A stretch of DNA of 48,541 nucleotides from an uncultured Eubacterium sp. Its GTDB lineage: Bacteria > Bacillota > Clostridia > Oscillospirales > Acutalibacteraceae. The translations under genes were made by a program, and so were the position numbers. Location of the stretch: assembly GCA_900542875.1 (NCBI GenBank), contig UQPH01000007.1, positions 1 to 48,541 of the forward strand, given 5' to 3'. The first letter of the stretch is position 1; every line of letters begins with the position of its first letter. Below the pieces are notes generated by a model that saw only the letters and a list, made by a program, of their open reading frames with translations, was not told the origin of the DNA and did no database searches. Below are positions 16,262 to 25,134 of the stretch, one piece after another.

Positions 16262-16996
16262 TCAAAAAACTATATCGAGCACCATCATAACGGCAAAACC
16301 AAAGGCGAATGCAAAGGTTGAATAATTATTATGCGTGCCAAGACTTGCCTCGGGAACGAGTTCCTCAACCACAACATATATCATAGCACCTGCGGCGAAC
16401 GCCAAAAGATACGGCAACGCAGGCGACAGAATGCCGAAAAGAGCAATAGTAATCACCGCCGCAATCGGCTCGACAACGCCGCTCAAAACAGAAGCAAAAA
16501 ACGATTTGCCCTTTTTCTTACTCTCGGCATATACGGGAACGGAAATGACCGCTCCCTCGGGAAAATTCTGTATGGCAATGCCTATGCTCAGCGCAAGCGC
16601 ATCCGCAAGAGTAACTCCGCCGTTCGGACTGAGATAACCTGCGAAAACCGCTCCGACCGCCATACCCTCGGGGATATTATGCACCGTTACGGCAAAAACA
16701 AGCATTTGGGTTTTATCCATTTTAACCCTTGGAAGCAATTTGTCCACGACAGGCAAAAGTCCTATTCCCAAAAAGAAGCCGATGAGCGCAGGCAAAAACA
16801 CAAGTTTGCCGAGGCGTGCGCTCTGCTCCACGGCAGGAATCAGCAAAGACCAAACGGAAGCGGCTGTCATAACTCCTGCGGAAAAGCCGAGAAGTGCTTT
16901 TTCTGCCGACGGTTTAATCTTTCGCTTTATCATCAGGACGCACGCACCGCCGAGACATGTGCCCAAAAAAGGAATTAAAATTCCGAAAATTGTCAT
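16262..16996 (-). CDS. ZIP-family metal (zinc/iron) transporter
   Basis: An integral membrane permease importing divalent metal ions. The protein is almost entirely hydrophobic with about eight predicted helices. It carries the two metal-site motifs HNIPEG (helix IV) and QNFPEG (helix V), plus EELVPE in a later helix. I placed the start at ATG 16996 (244 residues) because the in-frame GTG at 17005 lies within a GGTGAG ribosome site 5 bases upstream. Substrate (Zn, Fe or Mn) cannot be read from sequence. No Fur/Zur box was recognised. Confidence 0.93.
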   Translation of the reverse strand: MTIFGILIPFLGTCLGGACVLMIKRKIKPSAEKALLGFSAGVMTAASVWSLLIPAVEQSARLGKLVFLPALIGFFLGIGLLPVVDKLLPRVKMDKTQMLVFAVTVHNIPEGMAVGAVFAGYLSPNGGVTLADALALSIGIAIQNFPEGAVISVPVYAESKKKGKSFFASVLSGVVEPIAAVITIALFGILSPALPYLLAFAAGAMIYVVVEELVPEASLGTHNNYSTFAFAFGFAVMMVLDIVF

Positions 16997-17040
16997 ATTT
17001 CTCACCGTTTTATAATATGAACAACTGCGAAAAAATGTTA

Positions 17041-17067
17041 AACCCCCGAGCGTGGCTCGAGGGTTCT
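17041..17067 (-). terminator. Probable terminator of the fumC-hdr-flx-frd operon
   Basis: An 11-bp G/C-rich stem with one mismatch (AACCCCCGAGC … GCTCGAGGGTT) lies about 120 bases past the frdA stop. On the minus strand it is followed by TTTAACATTTTTT. The interrupted T-run makes it less certain. Confidence 0.5.
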
Positions 17068-17100
17068 AAGTGCCGAAAAAGTATTTTTGACACTCCTTTG

Positions 17101-17180
17101 GTTTCCTTTTCAATGAGAGGACTCTCAACGCTCCCCTTAGCAAGGGGAGATGTCAGCACAGGTGACAGAGGGATTTGCGT
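17101..17180. repeat. Degenerate dispersed repeat, copy A
   Basis: A non-coding segment with a perfect hairpin CTCCCCTT/AAGGGGAG (17131-17148) followed by GTGACAGAGGGATTTG. The same arrangement, inverted, occurs at 26013-26066. It fills the gap after frdA and is not part of a gene. Confidence 0.6.
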
Positions 17181-17188
17181 AACAAAAT

Positions 17189-18790
17189 TTACTCGTTTAC
17201 TTTACGGACGTAATCCGGAAGAAGTTGAGGCGACACCTTGTCGGTCTTTATGCCTGCATTTTCAATCTCTTGCTCGAACGACTCAACGTGGGAGAGAGTG
17301 AGATTTTTAAGTTCAACATCTTTTGCCTTTTCGGATGCATTCTTACCTGCGTTTCTGCCGAAAACGATAATATCAAGAAGCGAGTTACCCATAAGTCTGT
17401 TTCTGCCGTGAATTCCGCCGACAGCCTCGCCTGCAACGTAAAGGTTTTCAACACCCGTCATACCGTTTGCGGAAATATCAAGACCGCCGTTTTGGTAATG
17501 AAGGGTAGGATAAACGAGAATAGGCTCTTTACGAATATCAATTCCGTACTTTGCAAACATTCTCATCATAGCCGGGATTCTCTTTTCGATAGTGCCCTCA
17601 CCGTTTTTGAGTTCAATCATAGGAGTATCGAGCCAAACACCGACACCGTCATCGGTATGAACACCCTTACCGTTTGTTGAACATTCACGAATAATAGAAG
17701 CGGCAGACACATCACGGGTTTCGAGCGGATGCATAAATGCCTCGCCGTCAACATTGATAAGTTTTGCGCCCAGAGAACGAACCTTCTCGGTAACAAGCGC
17801 ACCGAAAATCTGCTCGGGATATGCCGCACCTGTCGGGTGGTACTGGAGAGTGTCGGCATAGAGAAGTTTTGCACCTGCACGATAGCCGAGAACAAGTCCG
17901 TCGGCAGTTGCGCCGTAATGGTTTGAAGTCGGGAATCCCTGATAATGCAAACGACCTGCACCGCCTGTTGCGATGATAACGGTCTTTGCCTTTGCGATGA
18001 GAATTTCCTCGGTTTCCATATTCATAAGAACGGCACCGGCAATCTTGCCGTCCTCGTCCTTGATAAGTTCAATAGCCGAAGTAAAATCAACGATAGGAAT
18101 TTGTCTGTTCTGCACCTCATCACGAAGAGTACGCATAATCTCCGCACCCGAATAGTCCTTAGCGGCGTGCATTCTCTTTCTTGACGTACCGCCGCCGTGG
18201 GTGGTAATCATTGTGCCGTCCGGTTCCTTATCGAACTCCACGCCGAGATTATTAAGCCACTGAATAGCCTCGGGAGCGTCATTTACAAGTTTATAAAGCA
18301 ATTCGGGTTTTGCGGCAAAGTGACCGCCGCCGAATGCGTCGATATAGTGCTGTGCAGGGGAATCGTTAGGCTTATCCGCAGCCTGAATACCGCCCTCTGC
18401 CATCATTGTGTTTGCGTCACCGATTCTGAGTTTTGTGACAATCATAGTGCTTGCGCCGTTATTGTCAGCCTCAATAGCTGCGGATGCACCTGCTCCGCCG
18501 CCGCCGATAATAAGAACATCAACATCATAGTCAACCTTGTCGAGGTTGATTTTTTTATTTTTTATTCTGCTGTGTGCCTGAAGAAGAGCGGCAAGTTCGA
18601 GAGGCACCTTTTCGCCCTTATTCGGTCCTATTGAAAGAGTGGTAAATTCGCTCTGCTTATAGTCCGGGTGATAGGTCGCAAGAAGTTTGTCCTTTTCGTC
18701 GGCAGTCATTCTGCGTGGCTCAAGAACAGCGTTAGCCTCTCTGTGAGCGGCAACCTTTTTCATCGATTCTTTCATTTCTTCGTTATACAT
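17189..18790 (-). CDS. Fumarate reductase flavoprotein subunit, soluble type
   Basis: Reduces fumarate to succinate at FAD. The Rossmann motif IIGGGGAGASAA is at residues 94-105. Active-site elements are present: TEKVR, TRDVSAAS, HYQNGG and GRNRLMGNSL (substrate Arg). The FAD-attaching His of the membrane enzymes (HTVAAEGG) is replaced: the motif reads NTMMAEGG. FAD is therefore probably non-covalent, as in soluble fumarate reductases and aspartate oxidase. About 90 extra residues precede the FAD domain, and the C-terminal cap is short (533 residues total). No cytochrome b or membrane subunit is encoded nearby. It is the last gene of the fumC-hdr-flx operon, 12 bases behind its Fe-S partner. 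Succinate oxidation is possible but less likely in this setting. Confidence 0.9.
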   Translation of the reverse strand: MYNEEMKESMKKVAAHREANAVLEPRRMTADEKDKLLATYHPDYKQSEFTTLSIGPNKGEKVPLELAALLQAHSRIKNKKINLDKVDYDVDVLIIGGGGAGASAAIEADNNGASTMIVTKLRIGDANTMMAEGGIQAADKPNDSPAQHYIDAFGGGHFAAKPELLYKLVNDAPEAIQWLNNLGVEFDKEPDGTMITTHGGGTSRKRMHAAKDYSGAEIMRTLRDEVQNRQIPIVDFTSAIELIKDEDGKIAGAVLMNMETEEILIAKAKTVIIATGGAGRLHYQGFPTSNHYGATADGLVLGYRAGAKLLYADTLQYHPTGAAYPEQIFGALVTEKVRSLGAKLINVDGEAFMHPLETRDVSAASIIRECSTNGKGVHTDDGVGVWLDTPMIELKNGEGTIEKRIPAMMRMFAKYGIDIRKEPILVYPTLHYQNGGLDISANGMTGVENLYVAGEAVGGIHGRNRLMGNSLLDIIVFGRNAGKNASEKAKDVELKNLTLSHVESFEQEIENAGIKTDKVSPQLLPDYVRKVNE

Positions 18791-18802
18791 ATCGGCACCT
18801 CC

Positions 18803-19474
18803 TTACTTTTCAATCTCTCTGTTATTATATAGTTCTTTCATTTCATCAATCGGCTTATTCATAAGTTTTTCGAGAAGTTCCTCGAATGTGCCGTCTTTGA
18901 TTTCCTGAACTCTCTGTGTCAAATGCTTACTTTCTGGAGCAAGATATTTACCGTTAATACGGCGTGCAAGAAGTGCAACCTGCGGATGAGAAATACCGGC
19001 AGGACAACGAGAAGAGCAAACGCCGCACATTACACAGTCAAAACTTTCCTCGGCGCATTTTTCAAATTCGCCCCTTTGAGCATATGCGATATACTGCATA
19101 ACATTGAGTTCCTGAGTGCAAGCGTTGGTACAAGCATTACAGCCTATGCAAGAATAAATCTCGGGATAAAGCTGCATCATAATTGACTCGTTTACGCTAA
19201 CCTTTTCAATATCATAAGGCTGTTTTACAAGCGGGAAGAACGGAAGAGTCGCAATGAACATTCCCTCCTCAACCTTTGTCTGGCACGCAAGGCAAGCCTT
19301 AAGTTCGCCGCCTGCTATTCTGTAAATGGTAGCGCACGCACCGCAGAAGCCGTTACGGCAGCCGCAACCTCTTTTAAGCTGATAGCCTGCGTACTCCATG
19401 GCTCTCATTATAGTTAAATTTGACGGTACGGCATATTTTTTGCCGTAAAGATATATATTTACCATACTTTCCAT
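18803..19474 (-). CDS. Fumarate reductase iron-sulfur subunit
   Basis: Passes electrons to the flavoprotein. The N-terminal domain has a [2Fe-2S] pattern (C-x4-C-x2-C about residues 39-47, then a later Cys). The C-terminal domain has two CxxCxxCxxxC motifs (CIGCNACTNAC near 112 and CVMCGVCSSRC near 146), suggesting two [4Fe-4S] clusters. Classical FrdB/SdhB has one [4Fe-4S] and one [3Fe-4S] cluster for quinone contact; here all cluster Cys are present and no quinone-binding partner is encoded. Methanogen TfrB carries a fused HdrB-like CCG domain; here HdrB is a separate gene in the same operon. 223 residues. Confidence 0.88.
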   Translation of the reverse strand: MESMVNIYLYGKKYAVPSNLTIMRAMEYAGYQLKRGCGCRNGFCGACATIYRIAGGELKACLACQTKVEEGMFIATLPFFPLVKQPYDIEKVSVNESIMMQLYPEIYSCIGCNACTNACTQELNVMQYIAYAQRGEFEKCAEESFDCVMCGVCSSRCPAGISHPQVALLARRINGKYLAPESKHLTQRVQEIKDGTFEELLEKLMNKPIDEMKELYNNREIEK

Positions 19475-19489
19475 ATTCAGTCCTCCATA

Positions 19490-20317
19490 TCAATATTCAT
19501 CAGGCAGTTCGCCGAGTTCGTCACAGCGGAACACCGGTCCGTCCTTGCAGACATACTTATCGCCGATATTACATCTGCCGCACTTACCCACGCCGCACTT
19601 CATACGAAGTTCCATAGTGGTATAAACCTGGGTCTTTTCAAAGCCGAGTTCTATAAGACCCTGAAGCGTAAACTTAATCATAATCGGAGGTCCGCAGATA
19701 ACGCAGGTCTTATTTGTATCAAAGCCGAGTTCCTTAACATAATTGGGAACGAAGCCGACATGACCGTCCCAGCCCTCCTGCTCACGGTCGATGGTGAGGT
19801 AGACATTAATGCCCTCCTCTTTGCACCACTCGTCGATTATTTCCTTATAATCCACAAGGTCGTCCATACTTCTTGAACCGTAAACAATATCAATAGAGCC
19901 GTATTTATCACGGTTATCACGACAATAATTAATTACGCTTCTAAGCGGTGCAAGTCCGATACCGCCTGCGATAAAGAGCAAATCCTTGCCGGCAAAATCC
20001 GTATCAACAGGGAAGCCGTTGCCGTACGGGCCACGAATTGCTATTTCTTGACCGACATCCATTTGATGAAGCCAAGTGGTAAGGCAACCGCACTTTTTAA
20101 TACTGAACTCCATATACTCCTCGTTAGTGGGAGATGAGGTAATAGAGAACATACCTTCGCCTGCTCCCGGGATAGAAAGCATGGCGCACTGTCCGGGAAT
20201 ATGCTCAAAGACCTTGCCGCCCTCAAGAGCGTTTACTCTGAAAGTTTTTACATCGGGGGTATCCTGCCTAATGTCGGTAACAACGCCGATATGGGGTATC
20301 AATGTTTCCTTTTCCAT
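19490..20317 (-). CDS. FAD/NAD(P)H-binding oxidoreductase subunit, FlxA-like
   Basis: Ferredoxin-NADP reductase fold, similar to PyrK, sulfhydrogenase gamma and FlxA of the FlxABCD-HdrABC complex. The FAD part (1-105) has the RGPYGNGFPVD segment, and the nucleotide part has LLFIAGGIGLAPLRS (near 112-126) and VICGPPIMIKF. The C-terminus has a [2Fe-2S] Cys set (MKCGVGKCGRCNIG…YVC). Predicted role: oxidise NADH and hand electrons to FlxB/C. At 275 residues it has typical length. It overlaps the upstream gene by one base. A sulfite-reductase (AsrB) reading was considered, but no AsrC is present. Confidence 0.85.
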   Translation of the reverse strand: MEKETLIPHIGVVTDIRQDTPDVKTFRVNALEGGKVFEHIPGQCAMLSIPGAGEGMFSITSSPTNEEYMEFSIKKCGCLTTWLHQMDVGQEIAIRGPYGNGFPVDTDFAGKDLLFIAGGIGLAPLRSVINYCRDNRDKYGSIDIVYGSRSMDDLVDYKEIIDEWCKEEGINVYLTIDREQEGWDGHVGFVPNYVKELGFDTNKTCVICGPPIMIKFTLQGLIELGFEKTQVYTTMELRMKCGVGKCGRCNIGDKYVCKDGPVFRCDELGELPDEY

Positions 20318-21333
20318 TATGACTGCACCTCCAATGCTTTTTCTACCTTAACTATATTCATTGATATTGGACATTTTGAAATACATCTGCCACAGCCTAC
20401 GCAACCGAAAATGCCCTCGTTATTATCGGGATAATAAACAAGTTTGTGCATAAATCTCTGGCGGAAGCGTTCAAGCTGAGATGTACGGGGATTGCCGTGA
20501 GCCATTTGGGTAAAATCGCTATACATACAGCTGTCCCAGCATCTGAATTTTTTAACGCCGTGACCCGTGTCGAACTCACGAATATCATAGCACTGACAGG
20601 TTGGGCATACAAAGGTGCAAGTACCGCAACCGATGCAAGCCTCACTTAGTGACGACCATTTTTCGCTCTTAAAGTGAGTGAGCAAATCGTCTTTTTTCAT
20701 TCCCTCAAACGAAGTATTTGCAAGAGGGAGTTTTGCCATAACGGCTTTAACGGCAGATTTAATCTGCTCGACGGCATCGTCGGTACAATCCTCAAGGACA
20801 TCGCCGAGTGACGCAAGCAGAGCCTCGCCTTTTTTTGTATTTGCACTAAAGTAATAATCCTCGCCCATTCTCCAAGCGGTAACATCGCCGCTCGGATTTG
20901 ACGCATCTATGCCGAACGCAGAACAAAAGCAGGTTTCCTCCGGTCTGTTGCAGGCAAGAGATATGATAATTCCGTGCTCTCTTCTGTTTTTATAATATGT
21001 ATCAATCGGGTCAACAAGAAAAACTCTGTCAAGAATATCAAACGCACGAACGTCACAGCCTCTTACGCCGAAAACAACGAAATCCTCAAGTTCACTTCTT
21101 GTATCCTTAATTTCAAGTTTCAAACCGTTTTTGCGAATGTCATAAAGGTTCTCGGTTTGGGGAAAGAAGAAATCCTTTGCCGAACGGTTTGTGTTATATT
21201 TTTCGGTGAGAGTCATACCGCTCTTATATTCCGCAAACTGAGCAATATCTCCGTTATCGGTGGGAATATAGAGTTTTTTATCGGCGGCAATTTTATCAAA
21301 AAGATTATAAATGCTTACTTTCAGTTTTTTCAT
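20317..21333 (-). CDS. 4Fe-4S dicluster protein, FlxB/AsrA/hydrogenase-beta-like
   Basis: A 338-residue electron-transfer protein. The N-terminal 200 residues have the fold seen in anaerobic sulfite reductase A and sulfhydrogenase beta (FGVRGCDVRAFDILDRVF, ISLACNRPEETCFCSAFG). The C-terminal ferredoxin part has CIGCGTCTFVCPTCQC (near 236) and CVGCGRCISKCP (near 317), plus a conserved CWDSCMYSDFTQMAHG. It probably bridges FlxA to the other Fe-S subunits. Translation is coupled to both neighbours by 1-base overlaps. B versus C lettering is tentative. Confidence 0.82.
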   Translation of the reverse strand: MKKLKVSIYNLFDKIAADKKLYIPTDNGDIAQFAEYKSGMTLTEKYNTNRSAKDFFFPQTENLYDIRKNGLKLEIKDTRSELEDFVVFGVRGCDVRAFDILDRVFLVDPIDTYYKNRREHGIIISLACNRPEETCFCSAFGIDASNPSGDVTAWRMGEDYYFSANTKKGEALLASLGDVLEDCTDDAVEQIKSAVKAVMAKLPLANTSFEGMKKDDLLTHFKSEKWSSLSEACIGCGTCTFVCPTCQCYDIREFDTGHGVKKFRCWDSCMYSDFTQMAHGNPRTSQLERFRQRFMHKLVYYPDNNEGIFGCVGCGRCISKCPISMNIVKVEKALEVQS

Positions 21334-22313
21334 TATTTATTGCCCCCTCTCTCATAAACCACAGACGGTTCGCAATCGTCAAAGGTAAAGTCAACAAGCG
21401 GAAAACGGCTGTCTGCGTCCTCGCCTGCCTGATACTCGCCGTAAAGTTCGTTTGCGTCCTTAATGAACTTACGGTTGAGCAAATGAAGCGGAATGTTCTG
21501 CGGACACACTCTGGAGCATTCGCCGCAGTCGGTACATCTGCCTGCTACATGAAAGGCACGGATAATGTGGAAGTTTGCCTCTTCAAAAGAAGTTTGAGCC
21601 GCTTTTTGCGCAACGCCCGAGTTATCGTTGTCAAACACGCACTTTTCACATGTGCACGCCGGACAAACATTACGGCAGGCATTGCAACGAATGCACTTTG
21701 AAAGTTCGTTCTGCCAAAAAGCAAATCTCTCGTCGGGAGTCATTGCCTCAAGTTTTTCTACCTCGTCAAAACGGTTTGAATCAAGCACCTCGCCGTTTTC
21801 TCCGATAAGTTCGTCATAAATTACGACTTTCTTACTCTTACAGGAGAGGCATCTTTCCGCCATAACCTCATATTTTTTATATTCCTTTTTGTCGCCGTAA
21901 ATTGTTTCGGCGATAATGCTGTCGTCAGTCTCGGTGATTGATGAAATTCCGGAAATGCCGTCAGCCTTTATTTTATTTACATCGGTTTTGCCGAAGCACT
22001 GAATACCGATAATGTATACCTTTTCTCTGTCTACTCTGTGCTCTTTAATAAGCTGCTGAAGGCTGTAAGAGTCGCAGGGTTTTACGAAAACAAGGACTTT
22101 TCCGTTGCCCTTTCTTGTCTGCTTTACAAGATACTTTGAGAGGTTTGCGGCAGAAAATGTATTATAAACGAATTCGTTATCAAGTTCCTCTGCGCTCTCA
22201 AAAACGGCAGGGGTCAAATCATAGGAAAATTCGCCGACTTTCCAGCCGAGGACTCTGTCAACGGTACTATCGCTCAGGAGGGCTTTCGCTCTGGCAATCA
22301 TTTGTTCTTGCAT
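21333..22313 (-). CDS. 4Fe-4S protein, FlxC/F420-hydrogenase-beta-like
   Basis: A 326-residue Fe-S protein. A central Cys region (ERCLSCKSKKVV, residue ~155) resembles coenzyme F420 hydrogenase beta proteins. Two ferredoxin motifs follow: CIRCNACRNVCPACTCEKC (near 209) and CTDCGECSRVCPQNIP (near 259). It also has the KPCDSYSLQQLIKEH element typical of these families. The gene overlaps flxD by 16 bases and its own RBS GGAGG lies within flxD. It is expected to be an inter-subunit electron carrier in the Flx part of the complex. Confidence 0.8.
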   Translation of the reverse strand: MQEQMIARAKALLSDSTVDRVLGWKVGEFSYDLTPAVFESAEELDNEFVYNTFSAANLSKYLVKQTRKGNGKVLVFVKPCDSYSLQQLIKEHRVDREKVYIIGIQCFGKTDVNKIKADGISGISSITETDDSIIAETIYGDKKEYKKYEVMAERCLSCKSKKVVIYDELIGENGEVLDSNRFDEVEKLEAMTPDERFAFWQNELSKCIRCNACRNVCPACTCEKCVFDNDNSGVAQKAAQTSFEEANFHIIRAFHVAGRCTDCGECSRVCPQNIPLHLLNRKFIKDANELYGEYQAGEDADSRFPLVDFTFDDCEPSVVYERGGNK

Positions 22314-22741
22314 CTCAAATCCTCCAATCTCTTATTCTCGCCGAGGTTATATATGGTTTCCACAAAACTGTTCATAGTTTCTGCGAACTTCTGTCCCTCT
22401 GCGGCGGAGACCCACTCAACTCTTGTTCTGCCCTTTTCTATTCCGAGATAATCGAGCATGGAAAAGAGGAGAGTCATTCTGCGGCGTGCGTAGTAGTTAC
22501 CTGTTGTGTAGTGACAATCACCGGGGTGACAGCCGCACATAATAACGCCGTCTGCGCCCCTTTGAAACGCTCTTAATATAAACATCGGATTTACTCTGCA
22601 CGAGCAGGGAACACGAATGATTTTTACATCGGCAGGATAATTAAGACGGTTAGTTCCTGCCAAATCAGCACCTGCGTAAGAACACCAATTACAGCAGAAT
22701 GCAACGATTTTAGGCTTAAATTCATTATTCTCTATTTGCAT
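22298..22741 (-). CDS. MvhD/FlxD-like [2Fe-2S] linker subunit
   Basis: In methanogens MvhD links hydrogenase to HdrA; in bacteria FlxD links the NADH-oxidising Flx proteins to HdrA. The 147-residue protein matches this small family: CCNWCSYAGADLAG (residues 15-28), RVPCSCRVNP (near 44) and DGVIMCGCHPGDCHY (near 64-78). The start lies inside the end of hdrA (10-base overlap) with GGAGG upstream, indicating translational coupling with hdrA. No [NiFe] hydrogenase subunit is present, so FlxD is the better name. Confidence 0.9.
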   Translation of the reverse strand: MQIENNEFKPKIVAFCCNWCSYAGADLAGTNRLNYPADVKIIRVPCSCRVNPMFILRAFQRGADGVIMCGCHPGDCHYTTGNYYARRRMTLLFSMLDYLGIEKGRTRVEWVSAAEGQKFAETMNSFVETIYNLGENKRLEDLRCKNK

Positions 22742-24726
22742 ATTGCATCTACCTCCGCCATAATCTGTTTATTTGAAAATCCGTTAAGGTCCATAGCACC
22801 CGACGGACACGCAACTGTGCAAGCACCGCAACCCTGACAAACGGCAGGATTTACGCTAGCAACACGTCTGATTTGAGTTGTACGGTCAGGCATTCTGAAT
22901 TCCTTTTCAAGGTATGTAATAGCACCGTAAGGACAAACCTTTTCGCACGATGAGCAACCGTTACACATCATCTCGTCACTGTGAGCAACGCAAGGATTAC
23001 AAGTAAGTTTATCCTTAACGAGAAGTCCGATAACCTTTGCGGCACAGGCACTTGCCTGAGATACGGTTTCGGGAATATCCTTAGGACCCTGGCACATTCC
23101 CGAGAGGAACACACCTGCGGTAGGTGACTCAACAGGACGAAGTTTCGGGTGAGCCTCGGTGAAGAAATCGTTTGTGTCCATAGAGGCGGTGAGCATGGTT
23201 GCAAGAGGTCTTGCGCTCTTATCCGGTTCTATGGCGGCGGCAAGAACAACCATATCTGCATCAATATGAAGTTGCTCGTTATTCAGCAAATCGCTTGCCT
23301 GAACCTTGAGTTTTTTGCCCTCGGGCACAACCTTGCCTACCATACCTTTAATATAATGCACTCCGTACTCCTCTACCGCTCTGCGATAGAACTCATCGAA
23401 ATTCTTACCCGGTGTACGAACATCTATATAGAAAACATAGACATCGGTGTCGGGATATTTTTCTCTGGTAAGCATTGCATGCTTTGCGGTATACATACAG
23501 CAAACCTTTGAGCAGTACGGCTTACCCTTTTCGTTTTCGGCATCGCAACGAGAACCGACACACTGAACGAAAACAATGGTATGAGGATGCTCGTGGTCGG
23601 ACGGTCTGAGAAGCGTACCGTTAGTCGGCCCTGCGGCATTCATAAGTCTTTCGTATTCAAGAGAGGTCACAACATCGGGTGACTGACTGTAAGCGAACTC
23701 GTCAAACTTATCAACCTTAATCGGCTCAAAGCCTGTTGCAACAACGATTGCGCCGTACTGTGCATCCACGAACTCATCCTTTGCATCATAATTAATAGCG
23801 TGCGCCTCGCACACGGTGGAGCAAAGTCCGCACTTACCTGTACGAAGTTTAATACAATAATTCGGGTCAATGGTTGCAACCTTAGGTACAGCTTGTGCAA
23901 ACGGAATATATACCGCACTCCTGTTATCCATACCGAGATTAAACTCGTTAGGCACTCTTTTCATAGGACATTTTTCGGTACAAAGTCCGCAGCCTGTGCA
24001 AATATCCTCGTTTACATATCTTGCCTTACGCTTAATCTTAACATTAAAGTTGCCTACAAAGCCCTTAACAGCCTCAACTTCGCTGTATGAATAAATCTTA
24101 ATTTTTTCGTTCTGTGCGGCTTCTACCATTTTAGGTGTGAGGATACAAGCGGCACAGTCAAGGGTCGGGAAAGTCTTATCAATCTGCGCCATCTTTCCGC
24201 CGATGGTTGCAGATTTTTCTACTATATCGACCTCAAAGCCCGCCTCGGCAATATCAAGCGCAGTCTGAATGCCTGCAATACCGCCGCCGATAACGAGCGC
24301 ACGCTTTGTTACCGGACTTTCGCCTGCGGTAAGAGGTGCGTTGAGCTGAACCTTTGCAATAGCGGCTCTGCCGAGAACAACAGCCTTTTCGGTTGCTGTC
24401 TGCATATCCTTATGAATCCAAGAGCACTGCTCACGAATATTTGCAATCTCGACCATATACGGATTAAGTCCGACCGATGCCGCCGCCTTGCGAAATGTAT
24501 TTTCGTGCATACGGGGTGAGCAGGAGCATACTACCACGCCCGTAAGATTATAGTTTTTTATTGCGTCCTTAACAAGATTTTGTCCTGCCTCGGAGCACAT
24601 ATATTGGTAATCAACAGCATATACAACGCCCGGTTCCTGCTTTAAGGTTTCGGCAACCTTATGAACATCAACCGTTCCTGCGATATTACTGCCGCACCAA
24701 CATACGAATACGCCAATTCTTTGCAT
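22732..24726 (-). CDS. hdrA: HdrA-like flavin- and Fe-S-containing bifurcation subunit
   Basis: HdrA holds the FAD that splits electron pairs between a high- and a low-potential acceptor. The 664-residue length is that of full HdrA. The N-terminal domain has clustered Cys (C9, C11, C44, C67, C69, C101). The FAD-binding GGGIAGIQTALDIAEAG is at 147-163 and the CAAC segment at 191-194. Ferredoxin motifs occur at about 243-253 and 300-306, and two complete CxxCxxCxxxC motifs lie near the C-terminus (CNGCSSCEKVC, CQGCGACTVAC). The extra C-terminal ferredoxins fit delivery of low-potential electrons to free ferredoxin. 18 bases behind hdrC. Confidence 0.92.
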   Translation of the reverse strand: MQRIGVFVCWCGSNIAGTVDVHKVAETLKQEPGVVYAVDYQYMCSEAGQNLVKDAIKNYNLTGVVVCSCSPRMHENTFRKAAASVGLNPYMVEIANIREQCSWIHKDMQTATEKAVVLGRAAIAKVQLNAPLTAGESPVTKRALVIGGGIAGIQTALDIAEAGFEVDIVEKSATIGGKMAQIDKTFPTLDCAACILTPKMVEAAQNEKIKIYSYSEVEAVKGFVGNFNVKIKRKARYVNEDICTGCGLCTEKCPMKRVPNEFNLGMDNRSAVYIPFAQAVPKVATIDPNYCIKLRTGKCGLCSTVCEAHAINYDAKDEFVDAQYGAIVVATGFEPIKVDKFDEFAYSQSPDVVTSLEYERLMNAAGPTNGTLLRPSDHEHPHTIVFVQCVGSRCDAENEKGKPYCSKVCCMYTAKHAMLTREKYPDTDVYVFYIDVRTPGKNFDEFYRRAVEEYGVHYIKGMVGKVVPEGKKLKVQASDLLNNEQLHIDADMVVLAAAIEPDKSARPLATMLTASMDTNDFFTEAHPKLRPVESPTAGVFLSGMCQGPKDIPETVSQASACAAKVIGLLVKDKLTCNPCVAHSDEMMCNGCSSCEKVCPYGAITYLEKEFRMPDRTTQIRRVASVNPAVCQGCGACTVACPSGAMDLNGFSNKQIMAEVDAICK

Positions 24727-24744
24727 AAATAATAACTCCCCCGA

Positions 24745-25131
24745 TTACTTCCAATATTTTCTCATAGCGGAAACGATAGCCTGCTGAGGCAAATCCTCGT
24801 CCCACTTATCAGGAATATCCTGCGATGTAAGATGGCTCTTGCCCTGCTGACGAATCTGTGCGACTCTGACAGCCTCGATAAGCCTTGCAGGTTCAACGCC
24901 TCTCGGGCAACGCTCGAGACAAGCCATACAGGAGAGGCAGGTATAAAGCGACTCGCTCTCCAAAAGGGCATCAATCTTTCCGTTAATCACCATAGAAACA
25001 AACTGGTGCGGATGATATTCCATATTGTCATACGACGGACATGTTGCGGTGCATTTACCGCAGGACATACACTTGCGTGGATTTTTTCCGTAGGAGCGAA
25101 GTATCTGCTCACGAACATTTTTATTTTCCAT
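24745..25131 (-). CDS. hdrC: HdrC-like 4Fe-4S protein
   Basis: A small (128 residues) relay between HdrA and HdrB. It has two CxxCxxCxxxC motifs, CMSCGKCTATCP (near 18-29) and CLSCMACLERCPRG (near 64-77), in the HdrC arrangement with short N- and C-terminal tails. It starts 3 bases after hdrB with GGAG upstream. Membrane helices found in HdrE-type partners are absent. Confidence 0.9.
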   Translation of the reverse strand: MENKNVREQILRSYGKNPRKCMSCGKCTATCPSYDNMEYHPHQFVSMVINGKIDALLESESLYTCLSCMACLERCPRGVEPARLIEAVRVAQIRQQGKSHLTSQDIPDKWDEDLPQQAIVSAMRKYWK

Positions 25132-25134
25132 AAA

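Noticed and set aside
17189..19474. Classical membrane-bound succinate dehydrogenase
   Set aside because: No cytochrome b or membrane anchor gene, the FAD-linking His is missing, and the Fe-S subunit lacks the usual three-cluster pattern for quinone contact.
19490..21333. Anaerobic sulfite reductase (AsrA/AsrB) reading of the two genes
   Set aside because: The families are related, but no siroheme AsrC follows, and HdrABC plus MvhD-type genes are directly adjacent, which is the Flx-Hdr arrangement.
22298..22741. Subunit of a [NiFe] hydrogenase (MvhD annotation)
   Set aside because: No large or small hydrogenase subunit in the window; the protein serves as FlxD in this context.
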